NCBI GenBank assembly: GCA_023248215.1 | Contig: JAHFEW010000003.1 | Coordinates: forward strand, 67,159-112,019 | DNA length: 44,861 nt | Direction of reading: 5' to 3' | DNA from: Nitrospira sp. | GTDB lineage: Bacteria > Nitrospirota > Nitrospiria > Nitrospirales > Nitrospiraceae | Shown: one piece after another, positions 16,864 through 26,555 of the stretch | Position numbering within the stretch: position 1 is the stretch's first letter | How the letters are laid out: every line of letters begins with the position of its first letter | Position numbers and translations under genes: made by a program | The notes under the pieces: model-generated | Seen by the model: only the letters and a program-made list of their open reading frames with translations | Databases searched by the model: none | Told to the model about the DNA's origin: nothing

Positions 16864-17319
16864 CTATTTCTTCACGCCCTTGCGCAGATCGTATCCCGCC
16901 TTCGACGTTCCCCACTCCCACATGGCGGCTCGATACCGCAACGCAATCGTCTCCGTGGGCCTGGACTCGCCGCTATGAAATCCCACCGAGACGTTGCTCA
17001 CGATGACGTCATCCAAGGTGACCTTGCAGTACACGTCTTTACCCGATACCAACGAGATTTCCGCCTTGGGGAATTGCTCCTTCATCGCGCAGGCCTTGGA
17101 GAGGGAGGGACTCGACCCATCCATTTCCTTCACGATCACCAGGTCAGCAAAGGTAGTGATATTGCCGGACAACCGGTCGCCTTCTTCCCATTCACCGGCT
17201 TGATTCACCCCATAGGACATCGACTGGAAGACGATCTGATCTTTGAATTTATCGGTCGTCGCCTTTCCCTTCACGTCCCCTAACTTGAGAAACGCATTCT
17301 CCTGTCTCATCTCTGCCAT
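16864..17319 (-). CDS. hcp: Hcp tube protein
   Basis: Hcp (TssD) hexamers stack to form the inner tube and carry small effectors in the lumen. The 151-aa protein has the usual Hcp size and pattern: an N-terminal beta strand region (AFLKLGDVKGKATTDKFKD), then IVFQSMSYGVNQ, then SLSKACAMKEQFPKAEISLV and CKVTLDDVIVSNVSVG. Its closing segment ALRYRAAMWEWGTSKAG resembles the 'kI...y' C-terminus of the family. There is no C-terminal effector extension. The ATG has GGAGG seven bases upstream. It is separated from tssC by a 488-bp gap and followed by a hairpin, suggesting separate and strong expression. Confidence 0.95.
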   Translation of the reverse strand: MAEMRQENAFLKLGDVKGKATTDKFKDQIVFQSMSYGVNQAGEWEEGDRLSGNITTFADLVIVKEMDGSSPSLSKACAMKEQFPKAEISLVSGKDVYCKVTLDDVIVSNVSVGFHSGESRPTETIALRYRAAMWEWGTSKAGYDLRKGVKK

Positions 17320-17807
17320 GATGACCTCCCTCGTTGTGAATATGATTGACTGTGCCTTCGAGCCTTGTTCTTTTGGTGGCCGATGTTCCGATCAGTGCCC
17401 AACGCAAAGCCCATGCCCACCACAGTCCTGCTCAATTTATTGCCACAGTACCTTCGAAGTTACTGAATGATAGCGGGATAGCCGCTTCACTCCGCATCGT
17501 TTCTACCACTAGGGTCGTGCCGTCATACGGCCACGTTATCCAAAAGGATAAGCGATCGATACAATCAGATACGTACTGCGGCTGGAGGCTAGACTGGAAG
17601 GAGTGGGCTAGAGGCGCCCGCCTGATGGTGAAGGAATGGAGTATTCGAAGGAGGTCAAGGCGGCAATCGACTCCCATGGTGACCCCAGGCCATCTCCGTG
17701 GCTTCATCCGATTTGCGGACAGGGGGTGGATGCATCGACCGTCCGATTTATTCGAACAGACCGATACCTCCTACTCCCCATCCTCGAAGCAGAGTGTCTT
17801 GATGGTC
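17320..17807. other. 488-bp intergenic region between tssC and hcp
   Basis: This is the largest gap in the T6SS operon and probably contains the hcp promoter. I see no convincing gene, terminator or standard promoter. The main structure is the palindrome at 17536-17551. A 91-codon minus-strand frame (17432-17707) spans part of it but has no good start. Confidence 0.5.
17536..17551. promoter_or_regulatory. Palindrome TTATCC-AAAA-GGATAA upstream of hcp
   Basis: TTATCCAAAAGGATAA has perfect 6-bp arms around AAAA, 217 bp upstream of the hcp ATG. It matches the TATCC-AAAT-GGATA palindrome placed 226 bp upstream of the vgrG ATG. The shared motif and similar distance suggest one regulator of both genes. 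This is an inference from two copies only. Confidence 0.4.
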
Positions 17808-19301
17808 CTATCGCTTGGCCGGCGGCGGCAGCTCAGCCACTAACCTCAGCGAAACCGTCAGCTCATCTAACTGGAAGTGCGGCTTCAAGAAAGCGATGGC
17901 TTTATAAACCCCTGGCTTTCCGGCCACCTCTGCCACTTCCACTCGGGCTTCCTTCAGGGGGAACTTGGCTTTGATTTCCTGTCCGGCATCCTCCGTGCTC
18001 ACGACGTACTTACTGATCCAGCGATTCAGGAAATCCTCACAATCTTTGCGTGTCATGAAGCTCCCGATTTTATCCCGCATAATAGACTTGAGATAATGGG
18101 CGAAGCGTGACATCGCTAACAGATATTGGAGCTGAGTTGACAGCCGCGCATTGGCATTCGCGGCATCCGTGTCATATTTCTTGGCTTTCTGGCAGGATTG
18201 CGCGCCGAAGAAGGCCGCAAAGTCAGTCCCTTTACAGTGTACGAGGGGAATAAACCCAAGATCCGATAGTTCTTTCTCACGACGATCGGTGATGGCGATT
18301 TCTGTCGGACACTTGAGGGCGATCTCTCCTTCATCGGTGCGGAACGTGTGGGTCGGCAGTCCGTCCACCCGTCCTCCTCCCTCGACGCCGCGAATGGCCG
18401 CGGTCCAACCATACTTTGCAAACGCATCCGTAAGGCGGGCCCCCATCGCATAGGCGGCATTTCCCCAGAGATACTTGCTGTGATCCGTGCCATCCACATC
18501 TTCTTTGAAATTGAACGTCTCGACCGGCACCGTATCCGGCCCGTAAGGCAGCCGCATCAGCACATGCGGCAAGGTGAGACCCACATAACGGGAATCCTCT
18601 GACTCGCGGAAGGATTTCCACTTGGCATAATCCGGAGTCTCGAACTTCTTGGCCAAGTCACGAGGATTCGGAAGATCCGTGAAGTTTTCGAGCCCGAGCA
18701 GACCAGGCGCAGCCGCCGAGATGAACGGCGCATGGGCCGCAGCCGCCACATTCGAAACCATCTCCAGCAATGCCAAATCCTGAGGATGGCGCCCGAATTC
18801 GTAGTCTCCAATCAAGGCCCCGTAGGGCGCACCACCGAAGGTCCCATATTCTTCTTCGTACACCTTCTTGAAGAGTGCGCTCTGGTCGAATTCTACGGCT
18901 TTCTCAAGATCCTTCCGTAATTCGTCCTTGCTCAGATTCAGCACGCGGATCTTCAACATGGTACTGGTTTCGGTTTGCATCACAAGATAGTGCAGCCCGC
19001 GCCAAGCACCTTCCAGCTTTTGAAACTCCGGCGCATGCATGATGGCATTGAGCTGGGCGGATAAGACTTTGTCAATGTCCGCAATTCGTGCATTGATCGT
19101 CGCCTCAAGGTCCTTCGACACACGGAGCGTGCCTTTCATGACCTCATCGACCAGAGTGGCAATCTGCCGGCGTGACTGGTCCCGCTCCCAGTCGTCCTTC
19201 CCGATGCGGGTCTCGCTGATAATCTGATCAAGAAACCCGCTTTCCTCTGTTCCCGCGACCGCCGCGCCCTGGGGCTGCGCTTGTTTCGCTTCATCCGCCA
19301 T
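17808..19301 (-). CDS. tssC: TssC, large contractile sheath protein
   Basis: TssC (VipB) pairs with TssB to build the contractile sheath around the Hcp tube. The 497-aa length is typical. Diagnostic segments are ISETRIGKDDWERDQSRRQI at the N-terminus, FQKLEGAWRGLHYLVMQTE near residue 95, and LIGDYEFGRHPQDLALLEMVS near 165. The last 100 residues contain ISKYVVSTEDAGQEIKAKFP and the final strand PHFQLDELTVSLRLVAELPP. The ATG follows the tssB stop by 2 bp, with AGGAGGG inside the end of tssB, so the pair is translationally coupled. Confidence 0.97.
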   Translation of the reverse strand: MADEAKQAQPQGAAVAGTEESGFLDQIISETRIGKDDWERDQSRRQIATLVDEVMKGTLRVSKDLEATINARIADIDKVLSAQLNAIMHAPEFQKLEGAWRGLHYLVMQTETSTMLKIRVLNLSKDELRKDLEKAVEFDQSALFKKVYEEEYGTFGGAPYGALIGDYEFGRHPQDLALLEMVSNVAAAAHAPFISAAAPGLLGLENFTDLPNPRDLAKKFETPDYAKWKSFRESEDSRYVGLTLPHVLMRLPYGPDTVPVETFNFKEDVDGTDHSKYLWGNAAYAMGARLTDAFAKYGWTAAIRGVEGGGRVDGLPTHTFRTDEGEIALKCPTEIAITDRREKELSDLGFIPLVHCKGTDFAAFFGAQSCQKAKKYDTDAANANARLSTQLQYLLAMSRFAHYLKSIMRDKIGSFMTRKDCEDFLNRWISKYVVSTEDAGQEIKAKFPLKEARVEVAEVAGKPGVYKAIAFLKPHFQLDELTVSLRLVAELPPPAKR

Positions 19302-19303
19302 GG

Positions 19304-19837
19304 CTAACCCTCCTTCTGGGAACCACCCTCAGTTCCCAGCCCTGCTTCTTTTCCAATTTTTTGTTGCAACTCCGTATTACCGATAATCTCCTGCAGTTTT
19401 TCAGCCAGCTTGTCGTTCCCATCCGTCTTTGCAAGCAGCGCAGATAGTTGCTTACGTACCTCCACCAGCTTTTTCAATGGCTCGACTTGTTCGGCCACCT
19501 GCTCGGGGCTGAAGTCATCAATGTTGCTGAAGCGTATTTCCACACCGATCTTGGAGTCGTCATTGGTCAGCTTGTTATCCACCTTGTAGGCGAGGCGCGG
19601 CCCGATCCCCTTCATCACGTCATTGAAGTTATCCCGATCTGTCTCCACGAATTTGCGTTTAGGATCCTTCAAGGTCGGAAGGGGCTGGTCCGGCTTTCCG
19701 GCCAAGTCCGCCATAACACCGACTACGAAGGGCAACTCTTTCATCTCAATGGCGCCGCCTGTCTCCACGTCATAGGTAATCTGTACACGCGGCGGCCGAA
19801 CCCGGTCCAACTTATGTTGAGTGCTTTCACGCGCCAT
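19304..19837 (-). CDS. tssB: TssB, small contractile sheath protein
   Basis: TssB (VipA) forms the other half of the sheath protomer. The 177-aa protein carries the family segments RPPRVQITYDVETGGAIEMKE, LPFVVGVMADL and the later KFVETDRDNFNDVMKGI and VEIRFSNIDDFSPEQV. A helical Gln/Lys/Leu-rich C-terminus is the ClpV-recognition region in other TssB/TssC systems. GGAGG lies six bases upstream of the ATG. tssB and tssC are adjacent with 2 bp between them, the usual order. Confidence 0.97.
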   Translation of the reverse strand: MARESTQHKLDRVRPPRVQITYDVETGGAIEMKELPFVVGVMADLAGKPDQPLPTLKDPKRKFVETDRDNFNDVMKGIGPRLAYKVDNKLTNDDSKIGVEIRFSNIDDFSPEQVAEQVEPLKKLVEVRKQLSALLAKTDGNDKLAEKLQEIIGNTELQQKIGKEAGLGTEGGSQKEG

Positions 19838-19860
19838 GGGAATCCTCCGTAAGTTGATTG

Positions 19861-20979
19861 CTAAGGATTTTGCTCATTCGTTGGCCGGCTCTGTGTCAGT
19901 CCCAGCGTTTCACGAACGTTGCCGAGCACATCGTCGCTCTTGATGACCTCCTGCAGCCATTCCTCCAACGGCATTTCCCCCCACCGCGCTGCGCGCTGGA
20001 CGAGATAGGCCACTGGACTATGCGGTTCAGTCCGGCGGAAAAATTCAGCTACGGCCCCCAATCGCCGCAAGGCGTCCGCCCGGTCGACTGGCATAATGCC
20101 CGGTCCGCTCGTCGTCATCTGTACCACCGGTGCCATATCGGCCTCCCGAGGAGCAGTGTCAGGTTGACTCGCCGTCGGTGCCCCGACGCCCCCTTTTTTT
20201 CGAACAATCGCATTCATCAGAGACCGACATTCGTTTACGGCCTCCTTGATGAACCGCAAGCTTGGGGCCTCCGGGCGATATTTTTCGTCCAGGATTCGCT
20301 CGAACTGTTCGAATTCATCCCAACATTGGTTCAGATTCTCAAGAATGGTCGAGCAATGGGTCAGGGGTGTTATTGCGACTGCCTTCTCAAATTTTTCGCC
20401 CTCGAGCTTTCCCTCCTCCAAGGCCTCAGCAAGCTGCCGCTTCTTTTCCCCATCCGTCGCCGCCCCACGACGAAGGTTCTCGACTTCTTGGGACTCTTTA
20501 TACTGCCAATAGCTGTAAGCCGGCCCGCCGGGTGGGTGAATCAGGGGCATGTTGAGGATTGCAATCGGCAGGGTCTTGTTCAGTGCGTCGAGTCGTCCAC
20601 CGCGAAAATCCAGATCGCCATCTTCGATCAGCGGGTAAAAATGATCCCAGTACTGCTCATGCAACCCGCGTAGAACCTTGAGTCCATCTCGGAGTCCCGC
20701 TGAGCCATGCTTCTTGACCAATCCTTCTGCCAGCCAGGCAGCCACCTGGAGCTCCTTGCCCTCTGTCGACAGAATTTTTGTGGCGATTTGGATGGCCTTC
20801 GGCCAATCAGCGACCTTCACCTCGCGCTTCCAGTCCCCCTGACTCGCGGCATCTTCCTCCCGACGCGCTTCCTTGAGCAATTCAAACGATATGCCATCGC
20901 GCGGATCGACGCCACAGGGCTTGTCGCCGGAGATCGGTTTGAGAATCGCGTCAATATCCACTGTTGGTACGGAAGCCAT
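19861..20979 (-). CDS. tssA: TssA, baseplate/tail cap protein
   Basis: TssA primes tail assembly at the baseplate and stays at the distal end of the growing sheath. The 372-aa protein opens with an ImpA-N domain (ILKPISGDKPCGVDPR, then DWPKAIQIATKILSTEGKELQVAAWLAEGL, then QYWDHFYPLIED). A variable middle follows, and a short C-terminal block (RTEPHSPVAYLVQRAARWGEMPLEEWLQE) of the type seen in the TssA1-like class. AAGGAG lies just before the ATG. It lies 15 bp after tagJ and 23 bp before tssB. Confidence 0.94.
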   Translation of the reverse strand: MASVPTVDIDAILKPISGDKPCGVDPRDGISFELLKEARREEDAASQGDWKREVKVADWPKAIQIATKILSTEGKELQVAAWLAEGLVKKHGSAGLRDGLKVLRGLHEQYWDHFYPLIEDGDLDFRGGRLDALNKTLPIAILNMPLIHPPGGPAYSYWQYKESQEVENLRRGAATDGEKKRQLAEALEEGKLEGEKFEKAVAITPLTHCSTILENLNQCWDEFEQFERILDEKYRPEAPSLRFIKEAVNECRSLMNAIVRKKGGVGAPTASQPDTAPREADMAPVVQMTTSGPGIMPVDRADALRRLGAVAEFFRRTEPHSPVAYLVQRAARWGEMPLEEWLQEVIKSDDVLGNVRETLGLTQSRPTNEQNP

Positions 20980-20994
20980 GATCTCCTTTGCGCA

Positions 20995-21795
20995 TCACAC
21001 TGCCGCCAAGACTTCAAACTCCAGCTCTCCAATCTCCAGGATCGATACGTCACGCTCATCCACAAGAAAAGTCTTTTGTCCGACTCCTCCGGCCAATCCT
21101 GCGCCAAGATCAACCCATTCGGTCATCCGGCCAAGGCGCACCCGGTCATCCGTCTCTAACTCCGATCCGGCATAAAGTACGGGAAGAAATACTTCGCCCA
21201 CCGGTCCGTCCTCTATTTCCAACGACGCCGGCACCCATAACAAATCTCGTAAATGTTTCGGCTGCGGGATGACCACTTTGCGAATCCGCCCGAATGGTAC
21301 CCAGATGTATGAGTCGCGTACGATCACTTCCAGGATGCCCGCCGTGCGGTCGTCGGAGTCGCGGAAAGATGTGAAGGGATGTCCCTTCATCCTGCCACGT
21401 ATTTCCGGCCGTACACGTTGAGCTCGCTCATAAAGCGCCTTGGCTTCGGCCGCATGGTGTTCACGCAGCTGGTTGTGTGCGTCCATAGAGAGCACGACAT
21501 GTTCAGGAGGATCAAACAGAAACGTCGGCTTGATCCCCTCGGCAAACATTCTTCGGCGGGTGGTTTCCGCACGGAGAATGTTTTTGTAGACTTCCACACC
21601 AATGCCGACTTTCTCGTTCTGATGTCCAATGACTTCCAGTTGACGTTGGGCACGCTCATAGTCACCGGCGAAGCACAGGAGTTCAAACAGAAATGTTCGT
21701 AGCCGGACGTCAGTTGGATGTCGCTTGATGTCTTGATTGAGTTCGGTAATTGCGGCGGAGAGGTGATGCTGATCAAGCAACTCTTTAGCTCCCAT
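20995..21795 (-). CDS. tagJ: TagJ/ImpE accessory protein
   Basis: This 266-aa protein matches the ImpE/TagJ family. An N-terminal TPR-like helical half (ELLDQHHLSAAITELNQDIK, then PTDVRLRTFLFELLCFAGDYE) is followed by a beta-rich half with family motifs DSDDRTAGILEVIVRDSYIW and VPFGRIRKV, and a closing DLGAGLAGGVGQKTFLVDE. In other systems TagJ binds TssB and modulates sheath handling by ClpV. GGAGG lies eight bases upstream of the ATG. It is the first gene after a 159-bp gap, so a second promoter could precede it. Confidence 0.92.
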   Translation of the reverse strand: MGAKELLDQHHLSAAITELNQDIKRHPTDVRLRTFLFELLCFAGDYERAQRQLEVIGHQNEKVGIGVEVYKNILRAETTRRRMFAEGIKPTFLFDPPEHVVLSMDAHNQLREHHAAEAKALYERAQRVRPEIRGRMKGHPFTSFRDSDDRTAGILEVIVRDSYIWVPFGRIRKVVIPQPKHLRDLLWVPASLEIEDGPVGEVFLPVLYAGSELETDDRVRLGRMTEWVDLGAGLAGGVGQKTFLVDERDVSILEIGELEFEVLAAV

Positions 21796-21954
21796 ACAAG
21801 GGACCTCCGCTGTACTAGAAGGGCTGCAATCCTAGTGAAATCAATGGAAAAACGCAACACTTAGTGGCAGAGAATACGTGTATTCCGAGGTCCTTCATCG
21901 ATCCCGCATTCGAACGATATGCCAATGGGATGAACGAGTGCCCCTCCCCTACCG

Positions 21955-22929
21955 TCATTCAGTCCTTATTGATTCCTCTGCCCTGAGGCTGGACACTCGG
22001 TGCAGAAAAGCCTCCAACGTGACGTCTCCCTCATCAAGGAGCGCGCGCCCCCCATCGGACAATTCTTCAGCCAGTTTTCCCGCGCCAGACTGCCCATTCT
22101 CCCAACTTTCCGGATGGATGAGATAGAGCAGCAATTGAGGGGTCGGGCATTCGAGCGAGACAAACAGCACGGGCTTCACTTTCGAAGACCATCGATTCCA
22201 CAAAATGATCCCCGCATCGAATGTATGGCGCCAGGCATGAGACGCTACATCAATCCAAAAAGGGAGATCGTACGTCTCTTCCTTGCTCAAAGGGAACAGG
22301 GGTAATTTAGCCTGGCGCTGACTCGCCGTTTGCGCACCTGACCGTTGACGGAATAATGACCCAAGGACCTGATACTTTTGAGTATTGTCGAACCCGCCGA
22401 ACAAATCAGTCCAGTAATCGCGCATCCGGCGACGGAGCAGCTCAGCATGGTACCGCGTCTCCACAGAAGAGGTCTCGGGCGTTTCCACCGGTGCCAACGC
22501 CTGTAGGCGAAATTGCAGACGAGCCAGATCGGATTCGTCGCCGACATCTGACAGCAACCGATGACTGTGCTCGAAGAACTCTTTGAAATGCATCGGTGCA
22601 CACCAGGGGGTCCCAGAAAATTCCTCTCGCTTCAACAGCAGGTAGACCAGAAAAGGAAATTCCCTCCCCGCCTTGTCACGACTGGGTTTCAGTGCACCAA
22701 TCACGAATCGATTCCGATCACGTGGGAAGTATAAAAAGCCCCATGAGTCGCCTCGCGCGAAATCCGTAGACCAGGACGATCCCAGGTTCGACTTCGCATG
22801 ATACATCCCCTCCCGGAGCCATTGATCGAGCTCATCAATTTCAGCCCCCGATGCTTGATAGCGAATAAATTCCGGGGACACAGGCAGTTTTCCGTAATAC
22901 CCAAGCGTCCAGCTGTACATTCCGATCAC
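21955..22929 (-). CDS. tagF: TagF-like T6SS regulator
   Basis: The N-terminal half matches TagF (DUF2094): GYYGKLPVSPEFIRYQASG, LDQWLREGM, then WSTDFARGDSWGFLYFP, and GREFPFLVYLLL. TagF represses T6SS assembly post-translationally in Pseudomonas and Agrobacterium. At 324 aa it is longer than typical TagF (about 220 aa). The extra C-terminal part (from about 170) has no PP2C motif, so it is not the TagF-PppA fusion known from Agrobacterium. The GTG start overlaps the tssM stop by four bases (GTGA), and an ATG at 22920 is an alternative. No strong ribosome-binding site is seen, which suggests coupling to tssM. Confidence 0.88.
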   Translation of the reverse strand: MIGMYSWTLGYYGKLPVSPEFIRYQASGAEIDELDQWLREGMYHAKSNLGSSWSTDFARGDSWGFLYFPRDRNRFVIGALKPSRDKAGREFPFLVYLLLKREEFSGTPWCAPMHFKEFFEHSHRLLSDVGDESDLARLQFRLQALAPVETPETSSVETRYHAELLRRRMRDYWTDLFGGFDNTQKYQVLGSLFRQRSGAQTASQRQAKLPLFPLSKEETYDLPFWIDVASHAWRHTFDAGIILWNRWSSKVKPVLFVSLECPTPQLLLYLIHPESWENGQSGAGKLAEELSDGGRALLDEGDVTLEAFLHRVSSLRAEESIRTE

Positions 22930-25900
22930 ATCAGATGCTGCGCGCAGTTGAACTGTTCGAAGAATCCGGGACGGAAGGGACTTCTGGCACTCCTGCCCCT
23001 CACGTCATACCGAACTTGTAAGGGCTTTGCATCCGGAGACTGCAGTTCCCATCGAACCGCTACCATGACCTCGCTATGATCGGCGGTCTCAACCAAACCG
23101 GCCTTCATAAGTTTGAAGAGCCCCCAGACATCTTTGTATTCCTTCGTGACCCAAGTGTTACCCACCTGCACAAGAAGAGTGGCTCCAGATGAGGGTGTGG
23201 GCCCGGGCCATTTCATCTCCCACCATTCTTGTGGCTCCATTCGATACCGAAGCGGCTGACCACCCACATCCAGCCGCACCTCGGTGACACTTCGACCGGC
23301 CAGCCCCTGTGGCGGGTATGGATACACTTCTACGACCGACCCTAAATCTGGAGATCCCCTTGTAAAAAGGCCATCTGAAATAAATTTGGCCCGTTCCAGC
23401 GACTCCATGAACGCATCCGAAAAGGTCATCCCGACTCCGTTCCAAGCCTTGCGAACCAGCCGCTCGCCGCTCTCCTCAACAAACGCCTTCAATTCTGCCT
23501 GGTAAAAACGCCAGAGGGCGCCATTTTGCGGGTGAAAGAAATCAACGACGTCGGCCACCACCGCATCCTCGCCGGACGGCCGAAATGGGAACCTCCCTTC
23601 GATCGTACGTTGACAGGCCTGAAACACGTCGGCGCCCCACCGTCGGTCGATATCCAATCGAGTTCGCTCCAGGACACCTCGCATGGTCATCAACCATGGC
23701 TCGGACAGCACCGCCAACATCGATTCACGCAATTCCGTATCGAGCTTCTGCAGCAGCGCGTCCGTTTTGATCACTCCTCGCATAAGGTCGTTGGGTTCTC
23801 CTGCCACGATGCTCCTCGCGAGGGTTTTCGTGTCCGGGCCGATGGTCTCCGAACGGAGAACGGGTCGAAACACCTGGTGAGCCTTCCGCAACTCCGTCAA
23901 ATATTGGATAAACGGCGCCTCCTCTTTTGCATCCTTCTGGACAGCAATCAGATTATGCATGGCGAGAAAATGCAGCGTTACCCCGCCAGGAAACTCAGCG
24001 GGATCCGGATCCCTTTTTGTCTTCTCAAATTTCTTGCCGACGGATTCCAACCCTAACTTCTCTTTGACCTTACCCAGCAGACCGGCGGCTGTGTCCTGGA
24101 GTTTTGCAATGCTTTCCGGCTCAGGCACGGTATTGTGATCGACGGCTTCCAATATTCTCATGAAGGGCGAATCGGTCTGGCTCAGCGTTGAGAGCAATTC
24201 CTCCATATTCGCCGGAGTGACGGCCGGCCCGAGTTTCAGTGACTTCAAGAACGCCCGCCAATGAAGCACGTAGTCCTGAAAATAGAGCTTCTTGATCCCC
24301 CGCTCGAGATCGACCTGTTTCGTATTGGGCTCGCCAATGACCCAGGCTTCGTTCCCTAGACCTTCGAGCACCCGGGTCATTGCGACCTGGAACGGTCCCT
24401 TCCATCCCTCATACGTGAATACCCCGGGAATAATATAGTCGCTGACGACACTGCCTTGATGACTACCCTGAAGGGTTGTTTCAACCGAAAAGGGTCGCAC
24501 TGATTCGTCGATTTCGCGAAGACTGAGGCCATAGAGGCGTTCCACAATGGGGATATCGCGCAATTGCTCCTGCACGTTCGCCACGAGGTGCTTGTTTAAT
24601 TCGACCCGTCCCTGCTGCACCCGAGCCAGATAACTGGTGTACAGGGTCATGTGTCTCTTGATACTTGCTTGCACCCAGTCCGGAACAGCATAGGTCGCAT
24701 AAAGACGGCTCAGCTGCTCGCTCCAGTGAGCAGTCAGCCACCGCTCCAAGTAAGCGGTGCTCACGCGCTTGGGCTCACCGAGCATGATGTACGCTTTGAG
24801 CATGGCATAGTAGTAATCACTCAAATGCGCTGTCGTTCTGGGGACGTCTCCTGCCGTAAACCGATACAGTTCATCCTCCATAAAGCGCTTCGTCGGAATG
24901 AGAAAGATCTTCTCAAATTGTCTCGCATATACCTCCTGAAGGTTGTCGAGAAGTCGTTCGCCCCGATAAAAACCCCATAGACGCGGAGGCACCCCGTTCT
25001 GCGCATAGGAGAGAAGCTCACCGAAACGATCGCCCAACTTATCGAGATACTCCATGTTCTTTTCGAGACTTGCCGCGTCTGTCAATGCGACGTCGGGCGC
25101 GTTTAAGGCCGCGGACAGGGTACCGCTGACCAACGCTTTGTTCCCTATATAGAACCATGCGAGCGCGACAACCGAGACTGCGATAAACACCGTTGCCGCG
25201 GCGAGGGAGGCGACGCGCAAAAAGCCGCGTTGCTTGTGTATGGCTGAGGAGGGACCTGCCAGGAAATGGTCGGGAAAAATCACGTCGGTAAACAGATCCT
25301 TGAGGAAGTAGCTTTTCGTTTCTCCAGATGACAACATCGACGTCATCATGTCCCCCAGTCCGGAAGCGCGACTAATCGCGCCCAGGATCCGGTCGATCGG
25401 AGTGCCCTCCTGCGTCCCGCTGCTCAGGTAGAACCCGCGAAACATGGGATTCTCTTGGTATGGATTCGATTGAAACAATGTCTCTACAAAATGGGTTAAC
25501 TTGTCGGTCGCGGTTGCAAGTTGAAGAGGAAAGGTAAAGATATTGAGCTTATTAGGCCCGCGTGCGTTCACCAGGCGAGCAAGCCGGCGGGATTTCACAG
25601 CAGCGAGTAGCTGCTCGAATTCTGCCTTAAACCGCACATGGGCAGGTTCTTTTGCACTGGTCTTCGGAAAGGTGCATCCCCAGATGTGTTCTCGTTCCGC
25701 CTTCGTCAATTCATCAAAAAAGTCAACAAAGCCCCTCACGAGATCACATTTGGTAAACATCAGGTACACTGGAAAGGTGATCCCGAGATGTGTCATCAAT
25801 TCATCGATCCGGCTGCGAATTTTCTTGGCATGCACCTCTAATTCTTCTTCACTGGCCTGCATCAGATCAGCGATACTGATCGCCACGAGGATTCCGTTGA

Positions 25901-26555
25901 TGGGTTTCTCTTTCCGACACCGCTTCAACAGATCGAGAAAGCCCAGCCACTCTTTCTGATCTTCCTCATGGGTGACATATCGCCCGGCCGTGTCGAGGAG
26001 CACGGCGTCATTGGTAAACCACCAATCGCAGTTTCTGGTTCCACCCATTCCCTGAAGTCCTTGACCGGACTCACCGAGATAGGGAAACTGCAAACCGGAA
26101 TGCCGCAGGGCCGTGCTTTTTCCCGACGCGGGCGGGCCGATGAACATATACCAGGGCAACGCATAGAGGGCCGTTTTCCCTTTTAACCCTTTCCCGACGT
26201 TGGACTCTTTCAGTGCCGCCACGCCCTTATCGAACTGGCGACGCAGCGCTTCCAGTTCCTCCTTATGGTCAGGTCTGGCCGCCGCCACTTGTACCTGCGC
26301 CTGCTGTTGAAGCGATGCCTCCAATTGGGCCGCGCGGCGCTGCGAGACGAGATGGTGGACGATATAGAAGATGAACCGCAATAACCCGACGGCGATGATC
26401 ACCTGCACTCGGCTCTCGACTGATTCCAGACCCATCTGGGGACCGGCCAACCATACCAGCCAGATCAGACAGACCACTCCGAACTCGACCACCAACCGCG
26501 GATGCCGCAGTATGGCCACCAATAGCGATCTTATCTTCGAGAATAACGCCATCAT
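22926..26555 (-). CDS. tssM: TssM, inner-membrane IcmF-family channel protein
   Basis: TssM spans the inner membrane and periplasm and joins TssL to TssJ. The 1209-aa protein has two N-terminal membrane segments (about 17-37 and 51-70), a cytoplasmic GTPase-like domain with Walker A GPPASGKST (140-148) and TKCD, a third membrane segment (about 446-470), and a long periplasmic part ending in a beta-rich TssJ-binding domain. All the family segments are present, including WWFTNDAVLLDTAGRYVTHE. The start overlaps the tssL stop (ATGA), and a second in-frame ATG lies at 26552. Walker A is intact, so ATP/GTP binding is possible. Confidence 0.97.
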   Translation of the reverse strand: MMALFSKIRSLLVAILRHPRLVVEFGVVCLIWLVWLAGPQMGLESVESRVQVIIAVGLLRFIFYIVHHLVSQRRAAQLEASLQQQAQVQVAAARPDHKEELEALRRQFDKGVAALKESNVGKGLKGKTALYALPWYMFIGPPASGKSTALRHSGLQFPYLGESGQGLQGMGGTRNCDWWFTNDAVLLDTAGRYVTHEEDQKEWLGFLDLLKRCRKEKPINGILVAISIADLMQASEEELEVHAKKIRSRIDELMTHLGITFPVYLMFTKCDLVRGFVDFFDELTKAEREHIWGCTFPKTSAKEPAHVRFKAEFEQLLAAVKSRRLARLVNARGPNKLNIFTFPLQLATATDKLTHFVETLFQSNPYQENPMFRGFYLSSGTQEGTPIDRILGAISRASGLGDMMTSMLSSGETKSYFLKDLFTDVIFPDHFLAGPSSAIHKQRGFLRVASLAAATVFIAVSVVALAWFYIGNKALVSGTLSAALNAPDVALTDAASLEKNMEYLDKLGDRFGELLSYAQNGVPPRLWGFYRGERLLDNLQEVYARQFEKIFLIPTKRFMEDELYRFTAGDVPRTTAHLSDYYYAMLKAYIMLGEPKRVSTAYLERWLTAHWSEQLSRLYATYAVPDWVQASIKRHMTLYTSYLARVQQGRVELNKHLVANVQEQLRDIPIVERLYGLSLREIDESVRPFSVETTLQGSHQGSVVSDYIIPGVFTYEGWKGPFQVAMTRVLEGLGNEAWVIGEPNTKQVDLERGIKKLYFQDYVLHWRAFLKSLKLGPAVTPANMEELLSTLSQTDSPFMRILEAVDHNTVPEPESIAKLQDTAAGLLGKVKEKLGLESVGKKFEKTKRDPDPAEFPGGVTLHFLAMHNLIAVQKDAKEEAPFIQYLTELRKAHQVFRPVLRSETIGPDTKTLARSIVAGEPNDLMRGVIKTDALLQKLDTELRESMLAVLSEPWLMTMRGVLERTRLDIDRRWGADVFQACQRTIEGRFPFRPSGEDAVVADVVDFFHPQNGALWRFYQAELKAFVEESGERLVRKAWNGVGMTFSDAFMESLERAKFISDGLFTRGSPDLGSVVEVYPYPPQGLAGRSVTEVRLDVGGQPLRYRMEPQEWWEMKWPGPTPSSGATLLVQVGNTWVTKEYKDVWGLFKLMKAGLVETADHSEVMVAVRWELQSPDAKPLQVRYDVRGRSARSPFRPGFFEQFNCAQHLM

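Noticed and set aside
17425-17450. A sigma54-like site (TGGC...GC) upstream of hcp on the minus strand, since hcp is sigma54-dependent in some species.
   Set aside because: The GG and GC elements are 11 bases apart instead of 10, and the -12 element does not fit.
17432-17707. A 91-codon minus-strand frame in the tssC-hcp gap, with a partly protein-like end.
   Set aside because: No ribosome-binding site, no family resemblance, and it overlaps the palindrome before hcp. It could still be a small gene; conservation of the frame would decide.
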